DNA of 5,257 bases, taken from positions 1 to 5,257 of the forward strand of contig JALRHB010000093.1 of assembly GCA_023253245.1 (NCBI GenBank), read 5' to 3'. Shown in pieces: positions 1 to 5,257 of the stretch. The DNA comes from Polynucleobacter sp. (GTDB taxonomy: Bacteria; Pseudomonadota; Gammaproteobacteria; Burkholderiales; Burkholderiaceae). The stretch's first letter is position 1. Each line of letters starts with the position of its first letter. The notes beneath the pieces were generated by a model. The model saw nothing but the letters and a program-made list of their open reading frames with translations. It searched no databases and was not told the DNA's origin. Position numbers and translations under genes: made by a program.

Positions 1-145
1 CCTAAAAGATTCAGAGGGTAATGCGATAGTGCCTGGCATCTTTGCTGCTGTGCCCTACTGCATTGAATTATTTGGCGGCCCGATTGTCCAGACCCATGAA
101 TCGGTGATCAAAGTCTTTAGGCCTAAAAGCGCAGTCAAAACCTAA
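1..145 (+). CDS. mogA: Molybdopterin adenylyltransferase MogA, C-terminal end (5' partial)
   Basis: Only the last 47 codons are in the window, read from base 2 to the TAA at 143-145. MogA adenylylates molybdopterin in the cytoplasm, the step before molybdate insertion in molybdenum cofactor synthesis. The visible tail carries LKDSEGN, then GIFAAVPYCIELFGGP, then FRPKS near the end. From memory these match the end of E. coli MogA (LKDAEGN, GIFASVPYCI and AFRPKS in the same order and spacing). The MoaB paralogue is the alternative, but the FRPKS tail favours MogA. The active-site region lies outside the window, so integrity of the gene cannot be judged. The gene converges on orn, with a hairpin and T-run between the two stop codons. 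Confidence 0.85.
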   Translation, partial: LKDSEGNAIVPGIFAAVPYCIELFGGPIVQTHESVIKVFRPKSAVKT

Positions 146-176
146 AGTTTCAGAAGCGCCAAAGCACCATTCGATC

Positions 177-210
177 AATCTAAAGGCCCAGTAAGCGTCT
201 TTAGATTTTT
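177..210 (+). terminator. Probable intrinsic terminator after mogA
   Basis: A perfect 9-base inverted repeat pairs AATCTAAAG (177-185) with CTTTAGATT (199-207) around a 13-base loop. It is followed by T at 206-210, partly inside the stem. The hairpin lies 31 bases after the mogA stop and its T-run touches the orn stop codon (209-211). The stem is AT-rich with two G-C pairs, so it is weak. On the opposite strand no T-run follows, so it is a poorer terminator for orn. Confidence 0.5.
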
Positions 211-802
211 AATTGGGTACTGACAAGGGAACGATGAATTTTTCTCGGTAATACTTGAGCTCTTCAATGGACTCTTCGATATCTGCCAAGGCGGTATGAG
301 CCTGTTTCTTGGTAAAACCCTTCACTAATTCAGGATGCCAACGTCTACATAACTCTTTCAGGGTCGATACATCAATATTGCGATAGTGAAAATATGCCTC
401 AAGCTTAGGCATATACTTGGCCATAAAGCGCCTATCTTGACCAACCGTATTCCCACACATGGGAGAAATTCCTGGTTTGATATATTGCTTTAAAAAAGCA
501 ATGCATTGGGCCTCCACAGTTGCCTCATCTAAAGTGGACGCCTTAACCTTATCAATCAAACCAGACCGCCCATGGGTGCCTTTATTCCATGCATCCATGG
601 CATCTAGCAAAGCATCTTCCTGATGAAGAACCCAAACTGGCGCCGTTGCAATCGTATTGAGATGGGCGTCGGTAACTATGATGGCAATTTCCAAAATTCG
701 CTCTTTTTCAGGGTCTAGGCCTGACATCTCCATATCCACCCATATCAGATGTTCGCTAGCGGGAGCAGATTTTGCTGTCGGAATACTTGTTTTTTCACTC
801 AT
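209..802 (-). CDS. orn: Oligoribonuclease (DEDDh 3'-5' exoribonuclease)
   Basis: Orn degrades RNA fragments of two to a few nucleotides, including the pGpG left from cyclic-di-GMP breakdown, in the cytoplasm; it is essential in several proteobacteria. Numbered from the chosen start (197 aa), the DEDDh residues are all visible: D23 and E25 in WVDMEMSGLDP, D123 in GNTVGQDRRF, H169 and D174 in QAHTALADIEES. The family blocks YFHYRNIDVSTLKEL and RRWHPE are also present. E. coli Orn has 181 residues; the excess is mostly a Ser/Ala/Lys-rich N-terminal extension before the first strand. An in-frame ATG at 814 would add MIID. I prefer the ATG at 802 because the longer form would start only 3 bases from the divergent M48 gene and would place its TATAAT in coding sequence. 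Neither start has a good Shine-Dalgarno; a GAG lies 12 bases before 802. The promoter must lie within the 5' end of the M48 gene. Confidence 0.95.
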   Translation of the reverse strand: MSEKTSIPTAKSAPASEHLIWVDMEMSGLDPEKERILEIAIIVTDAHLNTIATAPVWVLHQEDALLDAMDAWNKGTHGRSGLIDKVKASTLDEATVEAQCIAFLKQYIKPGISPMCGNTVGQDRRFMAKYMPKLEAYFHYRNIDVSTLKELCRRWHPELVKGFTKKQAHTALADIEESIEELKYYREKFIVPLSVPN

Positions 803-805
803 ATC

Positions 806-811
806 TATAAT
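806..811 (+). promoter_or_regulatory. Candidate -10 box of the M48 protease gene
   Basis: A perfect TATAAT ends six bases before the ATG at 818, so a normal start of transcription 6-7 bases downstream would fall at or next to the A of the ATG. No good -35 is seen at 16-18 bases; TTGTTT at 787-792 has only a 13-base spacer. No Shine-Dalgarno precedes the ATG, which fits a leaderless mRNA. This is inference from position only. Confidence 0.45.
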
Positions 812-817
812 CATCTC

Positions 818-2068
818 ATGACATTCACTATTGTTTTTTTAATCGCCTTTATTGCCAGCTTTGGTTTGCGCCACTGGTTATCCCAACGCCAAATTCGCCA
901 TGTAGCCAATCATCGCGGTTCGGTCCCCCTAGAATTTGCCTCCCAGATTTCTTTAGCGGAGCACCAAAAGGCTGCTGACTATACGATCGCCAAATTACGC
1001 TTAGGTATTTTAGAGAATGGCGTGAGCGCCATCATTTTGATTTCATTCACACTATTAGGTGGTTTGCAATTTCTCAATTCTGCTCTTTTAGAGCTCCTAG
1101 GCGAAGGTATTTCACAACAAATTGCCTTGCTAGTGTCCATCGTTCTAATTTCTGGGATTATTGACATCCCCTTTTCTTGGTACAAACAATTTCATTTAGA
1201 AGAACGATTTGGTTTTAATCGCATGAATGCAAGACTGTTCTTTAGTGATATGTTCAAAGGCATTGGCGTCGGGGGTGCAATTGGAATTCCCTTACTGTGG
1301 GCAGTACTCAGCCTTATGGAGAAAGCAGGTGATCTATGGTGGCTTTGGACCTGGGTAGTGCTGACTGCTTTTAGTCTTGTTATGCAATGGGTTTTCCCAA
1401 CCTTTATTGCGCCCATATTTAATAAATTCGAAGCCTTACAAGAGGGTGAGCTCAAGACTCAAATTGAGGCCCTGCTCAAGCGCTGTGATTTTGCAAGTCA
1501 AGGCTTATTTGTCATGGATGGTAGCAAACGTAGCGCACATGGCAACGCATTCTTTGCAGGCATGGGTAAAGCAAAACGAATTGTTTTTTTTGATACTTTG
1601 ATCGAAAAACTTAAGCCCGGTGAAGTGGAGGCTGTGCTTGCACATGAATTAGGTCACTATAAGTGCAACCACATTCGCAAACGTTTGCTAGTTTCATTCG
1701 CTTTGAGCTTTGCCATGCTGGCACTACTGGGTTGGCTGAGCACTCAGCCTTGGTTTTATACAGACTTAGGGGTCATGCCAAACCCTAATGGCTATAACGG
1801 TGGTCTTGCCTTAGCACTCTTTATGCTGGTATCGCCTGTGTTTAGTTTTTTCTTTACACCGCTCTCTAGCCTGGCATCACGCAAACATGAATACGAGGCG
1901 GATGGCTTTGCCGCTGAGAAATCATCTGCATCCGATCTCATTTCCGCTTTGGTAAAGCTGTATCAAGACAATGCTTCAACCTTGACACCAGATCCGATCT
2001 ATACCGCTTTTTATAGCTCGCATCCACCTGCACCTTTACGAATTGCTAATCTCAAACGATTTAGTTAA
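818..2068 (+). CDS. M48 family zinc metalloprotease, Ste24/CAAX-protease-like, integral membrane
   Basis: This 416-residue protein is a predicted inner-membrane zinc endopeptidase of the Ste24 branch of peptidase family M48. The zinc site is HELGH at 276-280, with third ligand E358 in HEYEADGFA. Other Ste24-type blocks are FGFN (131-134), SAHGNAFFAG (249-258) and the C-terminal SSHPPAPLRI (about 400-409). About seven hydrophobic segments are visible, near residues 2-19, 68-88, 101-119, 148-166, 173-200, 299-317 and 330-348, as in the Ste24 barrel. The frame is open further upstream to an ATG at 749, but those residues are the antisense of orn. MTFT at 818 matches the usual N-terminus of betaproteobacterial relatives as I remember them, leading into RQIRHV. 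Bacteria lack prenylated CAAX proteins, so the substrate is unknown; membrane protein quality control is a guess. rsgA follows 15 bases downstream and is probably co-transcribed. T-runs of 7 and 8 bases occur at 834-840 and 1584-1591. Confidence 0.93.
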   Translation: MTFTIVFLIAFIASFGLRHWLSQRQIRHVANHRGSVPLEFASQISLAEHQKAADYTIAKLRLGILENGVSAIILISFTLLGGLQFLNSALLELLGEGISQQIALLVSIVLISGIIDIPFSWYKQFHLEERFGFNRMNARLFFSDMFKGIGVGGAIGIPLLWAVLSLMEKAGDLWWLWTWVVLTAFSLVMQWVFPTFIAPIFNKFEALQEGELKTQIEALLKRCDFASQGLFVMDGSKRSAHGNAFFAGMGKAKRIVFFDTLIEKLKPGEVEAVLAHELGHYKCNHIRKRLLVSFALSFAMLALLGWLSTQPWFYTDLGVMPNPNGYNGGLALALFMLVSPVFSFFFTPLSSLASRKHEYEADGFAAEKSSASDLISALVKLYQDNASTLTPDPIYTAFYSSHPPAPLRIANLKRFS

Positions 2069-2076
2069 TTCTTATC

Positions 2077-2080
2077 AGGA
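2077..2080 (+). promoter_or_regulatory. Weak ribosome binding site of rsgA
   Basis: AGGA ends three bases before the ATG at 2084. The spacing is short, but it is the only purine-rich match in the 15-base gap. A TAA in the same frame at 2066-2068 (also the M48 stop) excludes any start further upstream. Confidence 0.4.
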
Positions 2081-2083
2081 TTA

Positions 2084-3097
2084 ATGGATCAATTTCATGC
2101 GCTATTAACTGCCTCTTACGGGAGGCATTATTTAGCTCAGCGCTTACTTGAAGACGAGCATGGTAATAGCGCTCTTGGCAAAGAGTTAATTCAAGTTAGC
2201 ACTCCTGCTAAACAACACATAGGTGCAGTTGGCGATCGCATGCTCCTAGAGCCAACATCGCCAGATCAAGCACGCATTATTCGCATTGAGCCCAGAGAAA
2301 ATTTGCTTTATCGATCAGACGCTTTTAAAAGTAAATTAATCGCATCTAATGTTGATCAAATTTTGCTTGTTCTTGCCACACAACCCGCGTTCTCGCCCGA
2401 TTTACTGGGAAGAGCTGTCATAGCTGCAGAAGCAAACCAAATTGATTTGCAAATCCTTCTCAATAAATGCGATCTAAAAGATCATTTGGAGCATGCCCGA
2501 AAAATTATTGCTCCATATGCGCGTATGGGTTACCCAGTCACAGAGGTATCTGCCAAGTTTGATCCAATGTCAATTGAGACTCTTCGCCCAACTTTATGCG
2601 GAAAAGTATCTGTTTTCGTAGGCCAATCTGGCATGGGCAAATCAAGCCTCTTAAATGCTTGGGTACCCAATGCCGCTGCTATTACTCAAGAGTATTCAGT
2701 AAGGCTGGATACTGGGAAGCACACGACAACAGCATGTCGTTATTTTGAATTACCCCAATCCTGGGGGCGTGCTAATAGTGGCAAACTAGGCGCTCTCATT
2801 GACTCCCCAGGCTTCCAAGAATTTGGTCTTGCACACATGTCCGTCAGCGAACTAGAACACGCCTTTAGGGAATTTCAGCAATACCTTGGGAAATGTCGCT
2901 TTCATAATTGCGCACACCTCTCGGAGCCAGACTGCGTCATTCGTGATGCAGTTGACAGAAATGAAATAGCGCCAGAAAGACTAGCGCTATTTAGACAGTT
3001 AAGATCCGATTCTAAAACGGCGGATACACAGATTCAAGGAATCAGCCAAGCCAAAGAGCGATGGTCAGCATTAGCAATAAAACCATCCAAGCGATAA
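2084..3097 (+). CDS. rsgA: Ribosome small subunit-dependent GTPase A
   Basis: RsgA (YjeQ) is a circularly permuted GTPase that checks late 30S subunit maturation in the cytoplasm and releases RbfA. The 337 residues show an N-terminal OB-fold region (about 1-80), then the permuted G motifs: G4 NKCD at 127-130, G5 SAK at 156-158, G1 GQSGMGKSS at 180-188, the G2 threonines in HTTT at 213-216, and G3 DSPGF at 240-244. A zinc knuckle follows in the C-x4-C-x-H-x5-C pattern (C271, C276, H278, C284), with EPDC at its end. All expected catalytic and zinc residues are present, and length is close to the E. coli protein (about 350). After the helical C-terminal domain, roughly the last 20 residues look like a lysine-rich tail. 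This tail is the part that overlaps the convergent CbiB-like gene by 56 bases. The gene probably shares a transcript with the M48 protease upstream. Confidence 0.97.
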   Translation: MDQFHALLTASYGRHYLAQRLLEDEHGNSALGKELIQVSTPAKQHIGAVGDRMLLEPTSPDQARIIRIEPRENLLYRSDAFKSKLIASNVDQILLVLATQPAFSPDLLGRAVIAAEANQIDLQILLNKCDLKDHLEHARKIIAPYARMGYPVTEVSAKFDPMSIETLRPTLCGKVSVFVGQSGMGKSSLLNAWVPNAAAITQEYSVRLDTGKHTTTACRYFELPQSWGRANSGKLGALIDSPGFQEFGLAHMSVSELEHAFREFQQYLGKCRFHNCAHLSEPDCVIRDAVDRNEIAPERLALFRQLRSDSKTADTQIQGISQAKERWSALAIKPSKR

Positions 3098-4001
3098 CCA
3101 GGCGCCAAACAAGACCCACTGCAGAGCGCATGGTACGCTCATTAGGCTCGAGTCCAACTTCATATACTACCGGCTCACCAGCCTCAGCCATGCGCAAGGC
3201 TTCGTCACTATCAGGCTCACTCATTGGCTCGCCTAAGCGCACACCCAGCGCTCCACTACCAGCAGCCAATATCACAGCCGACAAGGAGTCTGACCATTTT
3301 TGCGTAAGGTGTCGCCATGAATACACTGCGCCTTCAAAGTTACCGACAATTGCAAAGCCAATTGCAGTAATACGGGCAGGCACCCAATCCAAAACATAGA
3401 AAAAATGACGGGCAGACTCGCCTAAATTGAAATCACCTCTTTCAGACCAACGCTGCGCAGCTGTATCAGCAAGGCGATACAGTACAACACCCGCTGGGCC
3501 CATCGGCATTAAGAACCAAAATAGCACGCCAAATACATGATGATGCGAACCGATAATGGCGCGCTCCAGCGCCAAAGAGATCACTTCTGTTTCAGAGAGA
3601 TTGGATGTATCAAGTTCAGGCCCATACCATTCACCCAATGCTGTACGAGCAGCAGGCAAATCATGATTTGCGATCGCCTCATGAACCAAAGTAAAGGAGT
3701 GGCTAAATTGGCGAAAGCCAAAAAATAGGTAGGCGATGATCACATTCCACACAAAACCGAGAATGGGGAAAGTCACCATACACACTACATAAATTACAAA
3801 CACCAAGAAAGTTGGCAAAATAAAAGCAACCAAACAGGCCATGCGAGCACCCACTGGGCTTGTACCCTGCTCCGTCTTTCCGCCAAACTCACCCGCAACC
3901 CAATCCAACCAGCGTGCACTTATACGCGCAATCCAATGAGCGGAAGTCACTGGACGGTACTGCTCAGCAATGAGGGCGATAAGAATAGAAAAGAAAGTCA
4001 T
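3042..4001 (-). CDS. CobD/CbiB family (AmpE-like) integral membrane protein, function unknown
   Basis: This 319-residue membrane protein belongs to the CobD/CbiB superfamily. CbiB proper joins aminopropanol to adenosylcobyric acid in cobalamin synthesis. Family-like blocks are SLALERAIIGSHHHVFGVLFW (about 142-162), GPAGVVLYRLADTAAQRW (168-185), DWVPARITA (205-213) and AGSGALGVRLG (257-267). The N-terminus MTFFSILIALIAEQ resembles that of AmpE, the beta-lactamase regulation membrane protein of the same superfamily. Hydrophobic segments lie near residues 1-13, 54-96, 157-177, 210-222 and 299-318, the last ending at the C-terminus. No other cobalamin gene is in the window, so a role in B12 synthesis is not supported here; I call the family, not the reaction. 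The ATG overlaps the stop of the Nudix gene upstream (ATGA), and only a weak AAAAG precedes it, so translation is probably coupled. Its 3' end overlaps rsgA on the other strand. Confidence 0.85.
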   Translation of the reverse strand: MTFFSILIALIAEQYRPVTSAHWIARISARWLDWVAGEFGGKTEQGTSPVGARMACLVAFILPTFLVFVIYVVCMVTFPILGFVWNVIIAYLFFGFRQFSHSFTLVHEAIANHDLPAARTALGEWYGPELDTSNLSETEVISLALERAIIGSHHHVFGVLFWFLMPMGPAGVVLYRLADTAAQRWSERGDFNLGESARHFFYVLDWVPARITAIGFAIVGNFEGAVYSWRHLTQKWSDSLSAVILAAGSGALGVRLGEPMSEPDSDEALRMAEAGEPVVYEVGLEPNERTMRSAVGLVWRLVIAWMVLLLMLTIALWLG

Positions 4002-4735
4002 ACTTTTAATAAATGATAAAGGTTACGCAACATTCCAGCAGTAGCACCCCAAATAAAGCGATTTTGATAGGGCATTGAATAAAACCGACGACTACCCAGA
4101 TCACTTTCCCAGACTCGCACCTGATGATTGGCTGGATTCATCAAAAATTGTAAAGGCACATCAAAAACATCTGCCACCTCAAATGAATCTAGCGCATATT
4201 CTGCCGGAGGCTGCACTAAAGCGACTACTGGTGTAACACTATAGCCCGAAACAGTTAAATACTGGGGCAAATTACCAATGATCTCTACGCACTCACGATT
4301 TAGGCCAATCTCTTCCTCGCTCTCACGCAAAGCTGTGTCATGAGGGCTAATGTCTTGCGGATCCATTCGACCGCCAGGAAAGCTGATCTGCCCCGCATGA
4401 TCATGTAAATGATTTGTACGCTGAGTCAACAAGACCGAGACACCCTCCTCCTTCATTAACAAGGGAATCAATACCGCGGCCTGAGTAACCTTTCCCGCAG
4501 CTTGGCGCCTGGCAATAATATCGGCCGCAATCACATGACGATTTTCATCGGTGATTTCAGGTTGCCAAGCTGGAGGATTTTGGAGACGACTCTTAAGACT
4601 AGTTGGATGCAAACGATCCGCTGGAACGCTTAGCTGAGAGGCGCAAACCTCATAAATCGGAATAGCTTGAGCATCAAAGCCTGCAGGTACAGCAGCACTA
4701 AATGCCTGGTTGTTTGATCGTCCTGACTGAGTCAT
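3998..4735 (-). CDS. NudL-type CoA pyrophosphatase (Nudix hydrolase)
   Basis: The 245-residue product is a predicted cytoplasmic Nudix hydrolase that cleaves coenzyme A to 4'-phosphopantetheine and 3',5'-ADP. The CoA-pyrophosphatase (UPF0035) signature is visible as LLTQRTNHLHDHAGQISFPGG at 102-122, leading into the Nudix box, which ends in RESEEEIGL at 137-145 with metal-binding glutamates E138, E141 and E142. The usual first glutamate of the Nudix box is replaced by isoleucine (I129); substitution there is also seen in E. coli NudL, so activity is still expected. The first 85 or so residues are an N-terminal extension with no motif I recognise; E. coli NudL is shorter, about 190 residues. 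The start is the only in-frame ATG before the Nudix domain, but no Shine-Dalgarno precedes it. A TAAAAT sits six bases before the ATG. The 3' end overlaps the CbiB-like gene by four bases, so the two form one unit. Confidence 0.92.
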   Translation of the reverse strand: MTQSGRSNNQAFSAAVPAGFDAQAIPIYEVCASQLSVPADRLHPTSLKSRLQNPPAWQPEITDENRHVIAADIIARRQAAGKVTQAAVLIPLLMKEEGVSVLLTQRTNHLHDHAGQISFPGGRMDPQDISPHDTALRESEEEIGLNRECVEIIGNLPQYLTVSGYSVTPVVALVQPPAEYALDSFEVADVFDVPLQFLMNPANHQVRVWESDLGSRRFYSMPYQNRFIWGATAGMLRNLYHLLKV

Positions 4736-4741
4736 AGGTCT

Positions 4742-4747
4742 ATTTTA
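4742..4747 (-). promoter_or_regulatory. Candidate -10 box of the Nudix gene
   Basis: On the - strand TAAAAT (five of six matches to TATAAT) is followed by six bases and then the ATG at 4735. A -35 at normal spacing would fall in the loop and arm of the rplS terminator hairpin (about 4765-4770, TGTGGC), which is a poor match. Without a Shine-Dalgarno, this could give a leaderless transcript. Hexamers of this kind are common by chance, so the call is weak. Confidence 0.3.
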
Positions 4748-4754
4748 GGGCAAT

Positions 4755-4778
4755 AAAAAAGGCAGCCACAGCTGCCTT
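4755..4778 (-). terminator. Intrinsic terminator of rplS
   Basis: Read on the - strand, AAGGCAGC pairs perfectly with GCTGCCTT around a TGTG loop (4778 down to 4759), and the hairpin runs straight into six T (4760-4755). The 8-base stem has five G-C pairs. It begins 21 bases after the rplS stop and should end the ribosomal transcript before the Nudix gene. There is no T-run for the + strand. Confidence 0.88.
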
Positions 4779-4799
4779 CTCATCGCAATATAGCAACCC

Positions 4800-5189
4800 T
4801 TATTCAGCAGCTGGAGCGGCGGCCTTGCGAGCAGGCAACTTTTCTTTAATACGTGCAGACTTACCTGAACGATCGCGCAAGTAGTACAACTTAGCACGAC
4901 GCACATCGCCACGACGCTTCACTTCAATGCTAGCGATTAATGGTGAATAAGTTTGGAATGTACGCTCTACACCTTCGCCAGATGAAATCTTACGAACGAT
5001 AAAGCTGGAATTTAGTCCGCGATTACGTTTAGCAATCACAACACCTTCAAATGCTTGAGTACGCTTACGTGTACCCTCAACAACGTTTACGCTAACTACA
5101 ACAGTATCTCCAGGAGCAAAACTTGGCAGAGACTTATTAGCACTTAAGCGAGCAATTTCTTCTTGCTCAATTTTTTCGATCAAGTTCAT
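4800..5189 (-). CDS. rplS: 50S ribosomal protein L19
   Basis: L19 is a large-subunit protein at the 30S-50S interface that contributes to intersubunit bridges. The 129 residues are recognisable throughout: the N-terminal MNLIEKIEQEEI, then FAPGDTVVVSVNVVEGTRKR (24-43), FEGVVIAKRNRG (47-58), FIVRKISSGEGVERTF (63-78), YSPLI and the C-terminal VRRAKLYYLRDRSGKSARIKE (96-116). E. coli L19 has 115 residues; the excess is an Ala/Lys-rich tail ending AAAPAAE, which I remember as usual in betaproteobacteria. The start is set by a clear Shine-Dalgarno (AAGGG at 5200-5196, six bases before the ATG). In proteobacteria rplS usually closes an rpsP-rimM-trmD-rplS operon; here a strong terminator directly follows it, and another reading frame ends just upstream. 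Confidence 0.98.
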   Translation of the reverse strand: MNLIEKIEQEEIARLSANKSLPSFAPGDTVVVSVNVVEGTRKRTQAFEGVVIAKRNRGLNSSFIVRKISSGEGVERTFQTYSPLIASIEVKRRGDVRRAKLYYLRDRSGKSARIKEKLPARKAAAPAAE

Positions 5190-5195
5190 TATTAA

Positions 5196-5200
5196 CCCTT
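5196..5200 (-). promoter_or_regulatory. Ribosome binding site of rplS
   Basis: AAGGG on the - strand lies six bases before the rplS ATG at 5189. It also overlaps the TAA (5201-5199) of the upstream reading frame, an arrangement that favours translational coupling. Confidence 0.8.
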
Positions 5201-5257
5201 AAACATCTTGTTTGCGTTTAATCCCGAGTAATGCCAACGGACCAAACAGAGGATGTA
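5199..5257 (-). CDS. 3' end of the gene upstream of rplS (possibly trmD)
   Basis: A - strand frame enters from the window edge and stops at TAA 5201-5199, nine bases before the rplS ATG. It encodes 18 residues, HPLFGPLALLGIKRKQDV. Gene order in proteobacteria would make this trmD, the tRNA (guanine37-N1)-methyltransferase, but these residues do not match a TrmD C-terminus I can recall, so the identity is positional only. A second frame (to TAA 5194-5192, tail NANKMFKG) is also open to the edge. I prefer the first for its basic hydrophilic end and its stop within the rplS Shine-Dalgarno. The segment could also be untranslated leader. Confidence 0.35.
   Translation of the reverse strand, partial: HPLFGPLALLGIKRKQDV

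Noticed and set aside
1..129. Repeated CCTAAAAG at 1-8 and 122-129
   Set aside because: The eight-base match lies in different codon contexts within mogA, with no further similarity around it; chance is sufficient.
749..817. Extension of the M48 reading frame upstream to an ATG at 749
   Set aside because: The extra 23 residues are antisense to the conserved orn N-terminus, while MTFT at 818 starts the usual membrane segment and has the TATAAT placed just before it.
1192..1455. Open - strand frame of 87 codons inside the M48 gene (a shorter one lies at 979-1185)
   Set aside because: Both are antisense to conserved Ste24-type sequence, without a ribosome binding site or recognisable motif.
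3060..3087. Inverted repeat GATGGT / ACCATC in the rsgA-CbiB overlap as a bidirectional terminator
   Set aside because: The stem is only six bases with a 16-base loop, no T-run follows on either strand, and it lies in coding sequence of both genes.
3061..3399. Open + strand frame of 112 codons inside the CbiB-like gene
   Set aside because: It is antisense to conserved membrane protein sequence, has no recognisable domain and shows low-complexity Ser/Thr/Pro composition typical of a shadow frame.
2232..3677. Two copies of the palindrome GCGATCGC (2232-2239 and 3670-3677), as in cyanobacterial HIP1
   Set aside because: Two copies in 5 kb, both inside conserved coding sequence, are too few to call a repeat family. 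The protein content is clearly betaproteobacterial.

Overview
The window looks like ordinary core chromosome of a low-to-moderate GC betaproteobacterium in the Burkholderiaceae. Polynucleobacter or a close relative is my best guess, from the protein sequences and gene order; no species-level marker is present and GC was not counted. Coding density is very high: no gene-free stretch exceeds about 65 bases. I see no mobile element, CRISPR array, tRNA or rRNA.

Layout from left to right. The 3' end of a molybdopterin adenylyltransferase gene (mogA, + strand, to 145) meets the oligoribonuclease gene orn (- strand, 209-802), with a hairpin plus T-run between them. Back to back with orn, about 15 bases away, a Ste24-like M48 zinc metalloprotease (+, 818-2068) begins. 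It is followed 15 bases later by rsgA, the 30S-maturation GTPase (+, 2084-3097). The 3' end of rsgA overlaps by 56 bases the 3' end of a convergent gene for a CobD/CbiB/AmpE-like membrane protein (-, 3042-4001). That gene is joined by an ATGA overlap to an upstream NudL-type CoA pyrophosphatase (Nudix, -, 3998-4735). Upstream again lies rplS for ribosomal protein L19 (-, 4800-5189), with a strong intrinsic terminator behind it. The last bases hold the tail of another - strand reading frame, trmD by usual gene order but not proven by its residues.

Functionally this is a housekeeping neighbourhood. RsgA, L19 and (if present) TrmD serve the ribosome and translation, Orn finishes RNA decay, MogA serves molybdenum cofactor synthesis, and the Nudix enzyme hydrolyses CoA. 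The two membrane proteins (M48 protease and CbiB-like) have no assigned substrate. The region probably forms four transcription units: mogA; orn; M48-rsgA; and a - strand unit of rplS followed by the Nudix-CbiB pair after a terminator.

No new multi-gene system is evident. The points most worth checking are a possible leaderless start for the M48 gene (perfect TATAAT six bases before ATG), a similar arrangement at the Nudix gene, the long tail-to-tail overlap of rsgA with the CbiB-like gene, and the unknown role of the CbiB-like protein outside any visible cobalamin cluster.
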